Assembly (NCBI RefSeq): GCF_000744655.1
Contig: NZ_JQMJ01000003.1
Coordinates: forward strand, 124,001 to 188,000
Direction: 5' to 3'
DNA from: Streptacidiphilus rugosus AM-16
Lineage (GTDB): Bacteria; Actinomycetota; Actinomycetes; Streptomycetales; Streptomycetaceae
Length of the DNA stretch: 64,000 nt
Of the stretch, positions 16,521 to 24,271 are shown one piece after another. The position numbers and the translations under genes were made by a program. The notes below the pieces were generated by a model. It ran no database searches. It was not told the origin of the DNA and was given only the letters and a program-made list of their open reading frames with translations. The stretch's first letter is position 1. Each line of letters begins with the position of its first letter.

Positions 16521-16616
16521 TGAACTGTCCTTCTCTCAAGGAGTGATCCGGATGGAGAGGGGTGCAGTCGCCGGGGCACGGCAGCTTGGTAGGCAGGGCG
16601 TGCCCCGGCGGTGGAG

Positions 16617-16874
16617 CTAGGCCGCAAGCGAGTCCGGGCCGGAGCCGGGGTCCAGGTGGGCGATGGCGAACTGTTCGGTGAGGGCGAGGAATTCGCCGGT
16701 GGCCTCGTAGAAGGCTCGGACGAACGGCAGGGCGTCGGCCGGGGTGTCGGTGACCGGCAGCATGATCCGCAGGACCACATCGCCGCAGGTCATCGCGAGC
16801 AGCGGGCCGAACTGGTCGCACTCGACGTCGACCGAGCCGACCTCGGACGGGTACAGGTTGAAAGTCGCGTACAC
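16617..16874 (-). CDS. Hypothetical AICE protein
   Basis: The 85-residue product starts at GTG (MYATFNLYPSEVGSVDVECDQFG). It is acidic with alternating strands and helices and no recognisable motif. It lies just upstream of tra in the leftward operon. The pattern of two short acidic proteins ahead of tra suggests accessory transfer or regulatory roles, but no function can be assigned. Confidence 0.55.
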   Translation of the reverse strand: MYATFNLYPSEVGSVDVECDQFGPLLAMTCGDVVLRIMLPVTDTPADALPFVRAFYEATGEFLALTEQFAIAHLDPGSGPDSLAA

Positions 16875-16902
16875 GGTGGTGCTCCCTTCGGTGGTTGGCG
16901 GG

Positions 16903-17235
16903 TCAGGCTGCGGCGGCCGGGGCGGCGTCGAGGACGGGCGGCAGGTAGCCGATCAGCCGGACGCGGATACCGTCGGTCTGGCCGAAGACCTTGACCGCGG
17001 CGAAGTCGGAGAACGCGACCAGTTCCGAGTTCTCCGGGTTCAGGCCCAGGGCCTCGCGCCACATCTCGAAGCCGGCCGGGTCGTTGTGGACGTTGATGGT
17101 CAGTCGCTCCCCGACCGGCGAGGACGACACGTCGAAATCGGCGGCGGGCAGGTTGGGGTACTGGTCGATCAGTGCCAGCAGGGTGCGAACGGTGCTCGCC
17201 TGGCGGTGCAGCGGGGTACGGGTCGGGCTGGTCAT
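16903..17235 (-). CDS. Hypothetical AICE protein
   Basis: The 110-residue product opens with MTSPTRTPLHRQASTVRTLLALIDQYP and contains GERLTINVHNDPAGFEMWREALGL, a pattern of an alpha/beta fold without catalytic residues that I can name. It ends in an Ala/Pro-rich tail. It is co-directional with spd and tra and separated from its neighbours by 20-30 bp. Function unknown. Confidence 0.6.
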   Translation of the reverse strand: MTSPTRTPLHRQASTVRTLLALIDQYPNLPAADFDVSSSPVGERLTINVHNDPAGFEMWREALGLNPENSELVAFSDFAAVKVFGQTDGIRVRLIGYLPPVLDAAPAAAA

Positions 17236-17255
17236 GATCGTGGCTCCTCTGCTGG

Positions 17256-17456
17256 TCAGCGGGTGAAGAGATCGAAGTCGGTGACCTGCGGGCCGCGCAG
17301 GCCGCTGCCGTGGCGGACGTCGGCCAAGACCCGAGCCTGAACGGCGGCGTGGTCCTCGCCGGGCCGGACCGCGACGGTGCCGGAGAAGAAGTGCTGTTCG
17401 CCGGTGGTGTTGTCGAAGACGGTCAGGTTGTAGTGGTGGCGCTCGGTGCTGGCCAT
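17256..17456 (-). CDS. Hypothetical small AICE protein
   Basis: I start this 66-residue protein at the ATG at 17456 (MASTERHHYNLTVF), which has GGAAGGA upstream. A GTG at 17480 overlapping the spd stop is possible but has no ribosome binding site. The product contains NTTGEQHFFSGTVAVRPGED and no known motif. It is the gene following the DUF2637 spd gene. Confidence 0.55.
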   Translation of the reverse strand: MASTERHHYNLTVFDNTTGEQHFFSGTVAVRPGEDHAAVQARVLADVRHGSGLRGPQVTDFDLFTR

Positions 17457-17476
17457 GGCGTGGGAGTCCTTCCGGG

Positions 17477-18298
17477 TCACGGGGCGGCGGGGACGGCGTG
17501 AAGCGCGGGGGCAGTGCCGGTGCGCTCGTTCAGGAGCAGGTCCCGCAGCATGCGCCCGTTGGCGGCGGAGGTGCGCAGGGCCTTACGGATGCGCTCACCG
17601 GTCAGCTCGGAGTCGGGCCAGGCGGCTGTCTCGGTCCGGGCCTGGTCGAGCAGTTGGGTCCGCGTGCGAGTCGGGACGACTGTGCGGGCGGCGGCGGGGA
17701 CCTGGCCGGTAGCCGGTCGGGGCTGACGGACCGGCTTCACCACCGCAGCAGGGGACGGTGCAGGCTGTGCGGGCGGGGTGCTGACGGGGGCAGCCGGGGC
17801 GGGAATCAGCTGGTCAGGTATCGACTGGTCTGCGGTAGAAGATCCTGATTTGCCGGAGTCGGGGCGGTGGTGCAGGACCTTAGCCACCAGGTCGGAGCCG
17901 AAGAAGATGGAGCCGACCGGCAGCGAGGTGCCGAGCAGGACCAGGGCCCAGTTCGCAGGGCCCCAGTCGGCCAGTCGGATCCGCGAACCGTCGGGGGCGG
18001 TCAGCCCGTGGACGTAGTTCAGGACCAGCGAAGCCAGGGTGTAGGCAGCGAGCACCCGCAGCGCGAACCGGCGCGGCGAACCCTTACGGCCCTCGCCGAT
18101 CTCGTCCGGCAGGACCAGCGTCGCCACCAGGGCGAGCGCCATCAGCCCGTCCACCACCAGCGGGTAGACCACGGCGGCCGTGTGGTCCGCGCCGATCGTG
18201 TGGGCCACGTCCCGCAGCGCGTTCCAGGAGACGCGGAACGCGAGCAGGACCACGGCCAGTAGACCGGCGACCAGGAAGCCCTTGCCGGTGCGGCTCAT
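17477..18298 (-). CDS. DUF2637 membrane protein, SpdB-like mobile element transfer protein
   Basis: The protein has 273 residues. Four membrane helices fill residues about 8-150 in the DUF2637 pattern (VSWNALRDVAHTIGADHTAAVVYPLVVDGLMALALVATLVL). A Pro/Ala linker and a C-terminal helix-turn-helix-like region follow (WPDSELTGERIRKALRTSAANGRMLRDLL). This combination is typical of SpdB proteins, which spread conjugative DNA within the recipient mycelium. It is coupled to the upstream small membrane gene by an ATGA overlap. Confidence 0.88.
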   Translation of the reverse strand: MSRTGKGFLVAGLLAVVLLAFRVSWNALRDVAHTIGADHTAAVVYPLVVDGLMALALVATLVLPDEIGEGRKGSPRRFALRVLAAYTLASLVLNYVHGLTAPDGSRIRLADWGPANWALVLLGTSLPVGSIFFGSDLVAKVLHHRPDSGKSGSSTADQSIPDQLIPAPAAPVSTPPAQPAPSPAAVVKPVRQPRPATGQVPAAARTVVPTRTRTQLLDQARTETAAWPDSELTGERIRKALRTSAANGRMLRDLLLNERTGTAPALHAVPAAP

Positions 18299-18504
18299 CG
18301 CGCACCCCCGAACCAGGACTTCAGCACGACCAGGACCACCAGGTAGGTCGCGGCCGTGGCCACGAACCCCCACATCCCGAAGTGCCAGCAGTTCCACAGC
18401 ACCACGCCGGCCGCGATCCCGGCCGTCCACTTGGCGCCCTCGCGGTCGCCCGAGCCGCCGCGGCGTCCGCGTCCGCTCTCGACGTAGATGACCTGACGCT
18501 TCAT
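18295..18504 (-). CDS. Small membrane protein, Spd cluster
   Basis: The 69-residue protein has a basic, Gly-rich N terminus (MKRQVIYVESGRGRRGG). Two membrane segments then cover about residues 27-45 and 47-63 (VVLWNCWHFGMWGFVATAATYLVVL given in part). ATGA overlaps link it to the WhiB gene upstream and spdB downstream, so it is made stoichiometrically with them. It is likely part of the spreading complex, by position only. Confidence 0.6.
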   Translation of the reverse strand: MKRQVIYVESGRGRRGGSGDREGAKWTAGIAAGVVLWNCWHFGMWGFVATAATYLVVLVVLKSWFGGAR

Positions 18505-18875
18505 GCTGCTGCTCCCTTCTTGGCGTATCGGGTGGTGCCGCTGACGAACGGCGCGGTTGCCGCGAGGATCTCGACGCGCCCTGCCGGGCTGAACCCGCCC
18601 CGGATGCCCTGCCGCTCCTCCGAAGCGAGCGCCTCGCGCAGGCAGGCCATCCGCACCGGGCAGCGCGAACACAGCCCGAACGCGATGTCCGCCGACCTGC
18701 TGTCGCCCGGGTCCGGGAAGAACACGTCCGGGTCGACCTCCGGCGAGGCACAGAGCGCGCCGCGCAGCGGATTGGCGAAGGCCGACGGAAGCGCGCGGGT
18801 CTCGAAGCGGGCCTGACGCTCCGACAGGCGGCTGATGGAACCGAGAATCGGCAGGTGCGTGCGCGGGATGGCCAT
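18501..18875 (-). CDS. WhiB-family iron-sulfur transcription factor
   Basis: The 124-residue protein has the four WhiB cysteines (ALCASPEVDPDVFFPDP, then GLCSRCPVRMACLREAL) that hold a 4Fe-4S cluster. The turn GIRGGFSP corresponds to the G[I/V]WGG motif. WhiB-like proteins act with the principal sigma factor to control development and stress responses. Here the gene is inside the mobile-element operon, with ATGA overlaps at both ends. It may tune element genes or intrude on host developmental circuits. Confidence 0.92.
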   Translation of the reverse strand: MAIPRTHLPILGSISRLSERQARFETRALPSAFANPLRGALCASPEVDPDVFFPDPGDSRSADIAFGLCSRCPVRMACLREALASEERQGIRGGFSPAGRVEILAATAPFVSGTTRYAKKGAAA

Positions 18876-19219
18876 CACGCCACCTCCGCGAACTGCGCCA
18901 CCGAGCGAACTCGATTGGCCGGGCGTCGAAGCGGCATGCGCGCCGTCCGCATCAGTTCCACGGCCACCAGAGCCGCGGTCGGGTCGTCCTGCTTCAGGTC
19001 CGCCAGAACATCGGCGGCGGCGTCCAGCCGTGCCGAACGCTCGGCGGCCGACTCGCCGGGCACCCCGGCGAACAGCTCGAAGTCCACACCGAGAGCCGCG
19101 CCGAGGCCGGGCATGTCGGCCCCCAGGGGCGCACGGTCGATCGCGGTACTCGTTTCGCGCTCCCGGACGACCACCGCATTGGGCGGTACGTCGGGGCAGG
19201 ACGCGAGATATCCAGGCAT
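18875..19219 (-). CDS. Hypothetical protein, first gene of the leftward AICE operon
   Basis: I start this 114-residue protein at the ATG at 19219 (MPGYLASCPDVPPNAVVV), with AGGGAG eight bases upstream. An in-frame ATG 21 codons earlier would reach into the promoter. The middle is acidic and helical (ESAAERSARLDAAADVLADLKQDD). It ends in an overlap with whiB. As the first gene downstream of the regulated promoter it may be regulatory, but no DNA-binding motif is visible. Confidence 0.65.
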   Translation of the reverse strand: MPGYLASCPDVPPNAVVVRERETSTAIDRAPLGADMPGLGAALGVDFELFAGVPGESAAERSARLDAAADVLADLKQDDPTAALVAVELMRTARMPLRRPANRVRSVAQFAEVA

Positions 19220-19311
19220 GATGAAACTCCCTGAAATGGGCGATGAGCGGCGTACTGACTTGGCGGTTGGGCGCCGCTTCATCGCGTTGACGTGGGATTC
19301 CGTCTCGCATG

Positions 19312-19344
19312 ACCTAGATTGCTCTAGGTGTATTAGGGTGTCAA
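19312..19344 (-). promoter_or_regulatory. Leftward operon promoter with overlapping palindromic operator
   Basis: On the minus strand a perfect -35 TTGACA (19344-19339) is followed after 17 bp by CAATCT (19321-19316). A perfect inverted repeat ACCTAG-N6-CTAGGT (19312-19329) covers this -10. The adjacent divergent GntR gene is the natural candidate repressor. A further CCTAG lies nearer its own start. Confidence 0.6.
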
Positions 19345-19394
19345 CCCCTTCGGCCTAGATGTCTTGGGACACCCGAGGGCCTACGCTGGGGCAC

Positions 19395-19751
19395 ATGACT
19401 CTCGCCGAGGACAGCCGCCCGCCGTACGTGCAGGTGGCGGACACCATCCGGGCCCAGATCGTGTCAGCGGAGTACGGGCCAGGAGCCAAGCTGCCGTCTG
19501 TCCGCGATCTCGCGAAGCAGTTCGGCATTGCCGAGATGACGGTGAACGCCGGCCTGCGCGTGCTTCGCGAAGAGGGGCTGATCACTGCCACGCCGGGGCG
19601 TGGGACGTTCGTCCGCAAGGACGCCAAGGTGCCTGCGCCTGAGCGGGATGTACGCGAGTTGGTTGACCATCTCGCCTCCCAAGTCAAGGAACTGACGGAT
19701 CGTGTAGCCGCGCTGGAGGGAAAGTCCCCCTCCTCACCGGCTGTTGACTAA
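19395..19751 (+). CDS. GntR-family repressor, KorSA-like
   Basis: I start this 118-residue protein at the ATG at 19395. The winged helix is clear: YVQVADTIRAQIVSAEYGPGAKLPSVRDLAKQFGIAEMTVNAGLRVLREEGLI in part, with the wing TPGRGTFVRK. A C-terminal coiled coil (LVDHLASQVKELTDRVAALEG) replaces a full ligand domain, so it is a short GntR repressor. It is transcribed away from the integrated operon and should repress it, as KorSA does in pSAM2-type elements. Confidence 0.88.
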   Translation: MTLAEDSRPPYVQVADTIRAQIVSAEYGPGAKLPSVRDLAKQFGIAEMTVNAGLRVLREEGLITATPGRGTFVRKDAKVPAPERDVRELVDHLASQVKELTDRVAALEGKSPSSPAVD

Positions 19752-19965
19752 CCATCAGGCATGACTAGGCCCTGACATCAGTGACACCGGCGGTGTCAGC
19801 TGGGGGTAGTTCGCCTGTCACCAACCTGTCCCCCACTTGAACAGGGCCGTAAGGGCTACGACGGGGCGCCGGACAAACCGGGTGTCACCTGCCTGTCACC
19901 TCTCCTGTCCGAGCAGTCCTTGCTGAAAGACTCAGGTTGAAGCACCACCCACCAGGGAGGGCACC
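19752..19965 (+). promoter_or_regulatory. Regulatory gap upstream of the XRE regulator
   Basis: This 214-bp gap has a perfect inverted repeat TGACACC-GGC-GGTGTCA at 19782-19798. It also has two imperfect 18-19 bp direct repeats at 19814-19831 and 19892-19910, each a CCTGTCACC followed by CCTGTCC, 78 bp apart. They look like protein-binding half sites rather than coding sequence. The downstream regulator or the GntR protein could bind here. Confidence 0.5.
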
Positions 19966-21201
19966 ATGAGCAACGACAGGCCCGCTTGGGCGCAGCGCAT
20001 CGCCAACGAGCGCACTGCCCGCGGCTGGTCGCAGCAGCAGGCGATCGCAGCGCTTCGCGCGCACGCGCCGAGTGAGCTGGTAGCCGATGCCTCACTGCTC
20101 CGCCAGTGGAAGCGCTGGGAGGCCGGGGAGATCAAGCCCAGTGACTTCTATCAGCCGATCATCGCTTCCATGTTCGGCACCGTGACTCACGCCATTTTCC
20201 CTGTTGCCGGTCGCCGGGAGGGCGATGCCGAGATCGTGGCCGTGAGCGGTATGGAAACGCTGGACATCATCAGCCGACTCCAGGCGTCTGACGTGGACAA
20301 CGCGACCATGGAAGCCCTGCGGATCACCACCGACCGTCTGTGCTCCGAGTACGCCCTTCTCCCGGCGCCGCAGCTCCTGATCGAGGGGCGCAACTGGCTT
20401 CAGCGCGTGCTCGCACTCCGCGCCCAGCGGCTGACGCTCTCCCAGCACCGTGAGGTTCTGTCCATGGCCGGGTGGCTCGCCCTGTTGGTCGGGTGCGTGG
20501 AATACGACCTGGGGGACAGGCGCGGAGCCGAAGCGACCCGCCGAGCTGCTCTGTCGATCGGGAGTGAAGCGGAGCACGCAGGCATCCAGGGGTGGGCCAG
20601 TGAAATGCGCGCCTGGTTTGCCCTGACTACCGGCGACTACCGCGGCGTCATCGCCGCGGCGCAGGCCGGCGGCGAGGTCGCCGCCCATCAGGGCGTGGCG
20701 GTCCAGCTTGCAGCCCAGGAAGCGAAAGCATGGGCCCGACTCGGCGACCGGAGGCAGACTGAGGTCGCCTTGGATAAGGGCCGACGCCTCCTCGAAGGCA
20801 TGCCCTACCCGGAGAACCTCGATAACCACTTTGTGGTTGACCCCGCGAAGTACGACTTCTACGCCATGGACTGCTACCGCATGCTGGGCGAGAACCGCAT
20901 GGCTGAGGTCCTCGCCGGTGAGGTGATCCGCGCAAGCACAGACTTCGATGGCGCGGAGCGCTCCCCGATGAGGATCGCAGAGGCCCGGCTGACGCTCGGT
21001 GTCGTCGCTGCGCGGGATGGCGACCTTGATGGTGCTCTGAACTACGGCGAATGGGCCCTGCGGGGGGATCGGCAGTCGCTCCCCTCGCTGCTCATGGTGA
21101 GCCGTGAGCTAGCAACGATCGTAAATCGCGACTACGCCGACGCTCCGCAAGGTCGGGCCTACCTCGATCACCTCACAGAGCTGAGCCAAGCGCCCCACTA
21201 A
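19966..21201 (+). CDS. XRE-type regulator with TPR-like helical domain
   Basis: The protein has 411 residues. The N-terminal 70 residues are an XRE-like helix-turn-helix (RIANERTARGWSQQQAIAALRAHAP ... LLRQWKRWEAGEIKPSDFY, in part). The rest is a helical repeat region with an Ala-rich TPR flavour (AALSIGSEAEHAGIQGWASEMRAWFALTTGDY). This architecture is common for regulators on Streptomyces genomes and elements that respond to peptides or partner proteins. AICEs such as pSAM2 have an activator (Pra) at this place, but I see no basis to equate them. Confidence 0.8.
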   Translation: MSNDRPAWAQRIANERTARGWSQQQAIAALRAHAPSELVADASLLRQWKRWEAGEIKPSDFYQPIIASMFGTVTHAIFPVAGRREGDAEIVAVSGMETLDIISRLQASDVDNATMEALRITTDRLCSEYALLPAPQLLIEGRNWLQRVLALRAQRLTLSQHREVLSMAGWLALLVGCVEYDLGDRRGAEATRRAALSIGSEAEHAGIQGWASEMRAWFALTTGDYRGVIAAAQAGGEVAAHQGVAVQLAAQEAKAWARLGDRRQTEVALDKGRRLLEGMPYPENLDNHFVVDPAKYDFYAMDCYRMLGENRMAEVLAGEVIRASTDFDGAERSPMRIAEARLTLGVVAARDGDLDGALNYGEWALRGDRQSLPSLLMVSRELATIVNRDYADAPQGRAYLDHLTELSQAPH

Positions 21202-21208
21202 AGCCCCT

Positions 21209-21273
21209 GGGCACCCGACCCCGTTTGATCACCTGCTTGCCCCCCCGGAGGCGAGCAGGAACGTCGGGTGCCA
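21209..21273 (+). terminator. Nested hairpin after the XRE regulator
   Basis: Outer arms GGCACCCGAC (21210-21219) and GTCGGGTGCC (21263-21272) enclose a second stem CCTGCTTGCC / GGCGAGCAGG (21232-21259). There is no long T run. It probably ends the rightward transcript and marks the border to the lower-GC cargo. Confidence 0.6.
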
Positions 21274-21368
21274 AGCATTTCTCGTGGCTTGAGACCTAGG
21301 GATGGCTGGTTTTAGGGAGTATCAGCAGTGGCCGGAATGAGTGATGGATAAAAATTGTTAGTACCTCA

Positions 21369-21893
21369 TCATTGCTTCACGGAATTTTGTGCTTTTTCTC
21401 CGAAGCGCTCCATGAGCCACTCAATTATCTCTTCGGCAAGCTCGTAATACTCCCAAGCTTGCTGCCGCGACATGCCCTGCTGCTTGCCGTGTGCCACATC
21501 ATTGCGAATGCCGATCAATGCATTCAGGCTTGCTCGCCGCTCCTCTTGAGCCAACAATCCATCCAGCTCATTTGCCCAGGTCGCATTGAAACGCTTAACG
21601 AGCTTCACGAAGGCATCTGAGCTAAGGTTTGGCATTCGATCCAACCACGAGTGGGCGAACGATTGCACCTCACCCCAAGCATTTCGGGTACAGTACTCCC
21701 GTAGAATTACCTGCGTAGCCTGCTCCAGGAAACCGGAAACTCGGACGCAGAGGTATCTGCCCAGGTCGCTCGCGATTTCCGGGTCATCAATTGATCGCGG
21801 ATCGGCACGGATATAGAGATCCTCGAGCGACTTCTTCAGTCGGTCCACCTGGGCCCGGGCCGCAGCAGAGTGATTCGCCTTCTTCCGAGTCAT
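21369..21893 (-). CDS. HEPN-domain protein (MAE_28990/MAE_18760-like), predicted RNase
   Basis: The 174-residue helical protein carries the HEPN RNase signature RNDVAH (Rx4H) in LIGIRNDVAHGKQQG. It is preceded by helices including YLCVRVSGFLEQATQVILREYC, as in the MAE_28990/MAE_18760 subgroup of HEPN proteins. Its ATG overlaps the stop of the DUF262 gene (ATGA), so it is made with that protein. HEPN RNases are common toxins and effectors of phage defence. The DNA is noticeably less GC-rich than the neighbours, a sign of separate acquisition. I infer it is the effector of the pair. Confidence 0.8.
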   Translation of the reverse strand: MTRKKANHSAAARAQVDRLKKSLEDLYIRADPRSIDDPEIASDLGRYLCVRVSGFLEQATQVILREYCTRNAWGEVQSFAHSWLDRMPNLSSDAFVKLVKRFNATWANELDGLLAQEERRASLNALIGIRNDVAHGKQQGMSRQQAWEYYELAEEIIEWLMERFGEKAQNSVKQ

Positions 21894-23032
21894 CGGATAC
21901 TTCCGAAGGCTTCCTTTGCCAACGTCAGGCGACGCGTAACGCGATCTTCATCTGCTGTGGCGCGGGCAATGGCGCTCGTGAAGTCCGCATTTCCAAGCAG
22001 CGACTCACGAGCCTCCACCAATTTCTGCGGCTCTTCAACCGGCCCGGCCTTGAGTCGATGCGCCAAACCGACGAGGACTGCGTCTGCGAAGGCCGCGTTC
22101 ACCTGGCTCTCTGCCCGGAGCGCGCGCCTGCCGAGTGTGGAACTGGCGAGGTCGCAAGTCTCGTGGAAGGCCTTGCGGAGGCCATCCTTGGACAGCCCCT
22201 CTAGATCTCTGTGAGCAGACAAGAAGTCATTCAGGAAGGCCTTCAGAGGCCTCTTATATTTTTCTTCTTCTTCAAAGAAAGCCAGGAAGCGAAGGATTAG
22301 TTCCTGATCCTTCAGTCGCTCCGACGGAGGCCCATAGATCTCCCTCCACTTGGGATAGCTATTGAGCTCTCGAAGTAGTTCGACGAGTTCGCCGTGATAC
22401 AGAGCAACCCTAATCTCTTGCGGGTAGAGATTAGTGCCGCCAGTATTCAGGCGCTCAAACAGCGAGTACACACTCTCATCTCCCCCAAGAGAGCGGTTGT
22501 ACTTGACGATCGTGGCATGGATGAAAGTATTGTCCAACAACCTTCGCTGCTCGTCATCCAGCGTTTCGTACGTAAGCCCCTTGAAATCCTCGCCGACATT
22601 CTCCAGTCGGAACTCAACTTCTGGAGCATACCATCCGCTAAAGAATTTCTGGAGAGTGCGCAAGCGCTGCTGGCCATCGAGTACGAGCAGCTGCTTGTTA
22701 GATTGCTGGACGAGAAAGATCCCAGGGATCGGGAATCCGAGAAGCAGCGATTCGATAAATCGGTCCATCTGGGTTTTCTTCCAGACGAACTTTCGCTGAA
22801 AGCCCGATAGGTCCGATTCCGGATCTGCCAACGGGTCAAAATTTGGTACAACGATGTCCTCTTGATTTAGCCTGCGCACTAGGCCGTGAACATCGAAGTC
22901 GGTTCCAAAGTAGGAGAGGGGCTCCAGGCCAGAGATCGCCAGGTCGCGATCTTCCTCGTCAAGGTCCACCCCGCCGGCCTGCAACTCGACATCGTCGGGG
23001 CCTTCCTCGGTCTCGCTAGCGCCCGCTGCCAT
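21890..23032 (-). CDS. DUF262 protein (GmrS-like ParB-fold NTPase)
   Basis: I start this 380-residue protein at the ATG at 23032, which has AAGGAGG just upstream. The DUF262 core shows FQRKFVWKKTQMDRFIESLLLGFPIPGIFL, in part, then LLVLDGQQRLRTLQKFF with the DGQQR nucleotide-binding motif and SLFERLNTGGTNLYPQEIR. In GmrSD nucleases a DUF262 domain is the NTP-hydrolysing regulatory half and a DUF1524 HNH domain is the nuclease. Here no DUF1524 is present and a HEPN gene follows instead. The acidic first 45 residues are probably disordered. Confidence 0.85.
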   Translation of the reverse strand: MAAGASETEEGPDDVELQAGGVDLDEEDRDLAISGLEPLSYFGTDFDVHGLVRRLNQEDIVVPNFDPLADPESDLSGFQRKFVWKKTQMDRFIESLLLGFPIPGIFLVQQSNKQLLVLDGQQRLRTLQKFFSGWYAPEVEFRLENVGEDFKGLTYETLDDEQRRLLDNTFIHATIVKYNRSLGGDESVYSLFERLNTGGTNLYPQEIRVALYHGELVELLRELNSYPKWREIYGPPSERLKDQELILRFLAFFEEEEKYKRPLKAFLNDFLSAHRDLEGLSKDGLRKAFHETCDLASSTLGRRALRAESQVNAAFADAVLVGLAHRLKAGPVEEPQKLVEARESLLGNADFTSAIARATADEDRVTRRLTLAKEAFGSIR

Positions 23033-23504
23033 GGTGCCTCCTTGCGCCCCCACCAGGGGAGTACTCAGTCGTGTATCTCGAGCCGCCTCAGCGCTAACTT
23101 ACCTGTAGGGGGACGCAGTCGAGGCGGATCCGGCCTTCCAGGTCCCCCGCGCGAAGGCCACAGTGTTGGGCACACGCTCCTCCACTCGGGACGCTGGAGC
23201 CCGGGGCAGCGCACAGCTATGGGCGACAGCTCACCCGCGGGGACATCCGAAGTCTGTCCCCCATGTCCCTGTGTCCCCGATGTGGCTCTGAGCTGGAAAG
23301 ACCGTCGGGGACACAGGGGACGGCATTGACGGGGCGCGGCCGGACTCTGCTTGACCACTTACTGATCAGTTGGTGGTCAAGCCGGAACCTTGGGTGCGGC
23401 ACACCTTCCCGGGCTCTGAACATCCGATCAAGATCACCAAGGCCTGAACGAACCGAGTTCCCGAAACGGCCGCCGAGCAGTTCCGGCGCTGCGATCATCG
23501 AGAG
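23033..23504. other. Gene-free gap with a GGGGAC / GTCCCC array (23239-23321)
   Basis: I see no gene here. GGGGAC or GTCCC(C/T) occurs at 23239, 23256, 23265, 23273, 23307 and 23316, in both orientations and with 8-9 bp steps inside each half. The half at 23256-23280 read on the minus strand closely resembles 8248-8273 between xis and repA (shared pattern CGGGGACAC-GGGACATG). The two arrays could be the ends of a replication origin system, transfer sites, or operators of one regulator. Confidence 0.5.
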
Positions 23505-24143
23505 GTGAGTTCTATTCCGCTCTGGGTGCCCCTCTTGGTCGCCGGCATCGGCGTGGCGGGCACGCTGGCCGCTGGGATCATGGGTGCGCTGATCACGCAT
23601 CGTTGGTCGGAGCGCCGTGAAATTGCCGCCTGGGCCCGCGAGCGAGAGCGCGAGCACGAGCGATGGGCTCGCGAAGACGAAGCCCGAACGTTCGAGCAGC
23701 GGAGGCACGCCTACCTGGAGTTCTATGAGGCCGTGAAGTTGCTCGCCAGGACTGCCTATGACCACTGCTACGGCTTCACGGAGGAGCCAGAGCTGCTCGA
23801 AGGATGGCAGTCCGATGCGTTCGCGAAGCTTTCACGTCTGCAGTTCTACGCCGACCGGCCCGTGTCAACAGCCGCATCGGCTGCTTACGGCGCCGCTTGG
23901 TCCTGGGGCACTTACGGCAAGCACAACGATCCCGATGACCCTGGCTTCTACGAGCGACAGCAGAAGTACGAGGACGCCGAGCTGGCCATGGTCCTGTTGA
24001 TGCGGCAGAGCCTGTCAATCCCAGAATCTGACCTGACGCTCCCGCCTCCGGGCTACAGCTACGGCGATCAAGACCCCGCGCAGGAGCAACTCCCCGAAGC
24101 CTCCGAGGCTCGACAGTTGAATCACCGGCCTGAGCAGCCTTGA
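23505..24143 (+). CDS. Single-pass membrane protein with coiled coil
   Basis: The 212-residue product starts at GTG. Residues 6-32 are a membrane helix (VPLLVAGIGVAGTLAAGIMG in part). A charged coiled coil full of Arg/Glu follows (WAREREREHERWAREDEAR), and then an aromatic-rich cytoplasmic domain. No enzyme motif is visible. Similar small membrane proteins are frequent on streptomycete mobile DNA. It is the last gene before the right att site and may be cargo. Confidence 0.7.
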   Translation: MSSIPLWVPLLVAGIGVAGTLAAGIMGALITHRWSERREIAAWAREREREHERWAREDEARTFEQRRHAYLEFYEAVKLLARTAYDHCYGFTEEPELLEGWQSDAFAKLSRLQFYADRPVSTAASAAYGAAWSWGTYGKHNDPDDPGFYERQQKYEDAELAMVLLMRQSLSIPESDLTLPPPGYSYGDQDPAQEQLPEASEARQLNHRPEQP

Positions 24144-24169
24144 GCACTCTGCACCGAGGGACACGGTCT

Positions 24170-24190
24170 TACACCAACGCGTACACCAAC
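24170..24190 (+). repeat. Integrase arm-site pair, right end of the AICE
   Basis: TACACCAAC occurs at 24170-24178 and 24182-24190, a 12-bp period, ending 82 bp before the right att core. It is the partner of the pair at 6705-6725. Confidence 0.65.
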
Positions 24191-24271
24191 AGCGACAGAC
24201 AGCCACCGACTCCGACGACCGGTGACGCAACCCGCTTCCATCACGTTCTCGCAGTTCAGAGGCCATATCGC

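Noticed and set aside
14478-16523. Plus-strand open frame opposite tra
   Set aside because: Antisense shadow of the FtsK-type translocase with no domain or ribosome binding site.
19966-21201. Naming the XRE protein as the pSAM2 activator Pra
   Set aside because: Position is similar but the sequence shows a generic XRE plus helical-repeat protein; no residue-level evidence supports the name.
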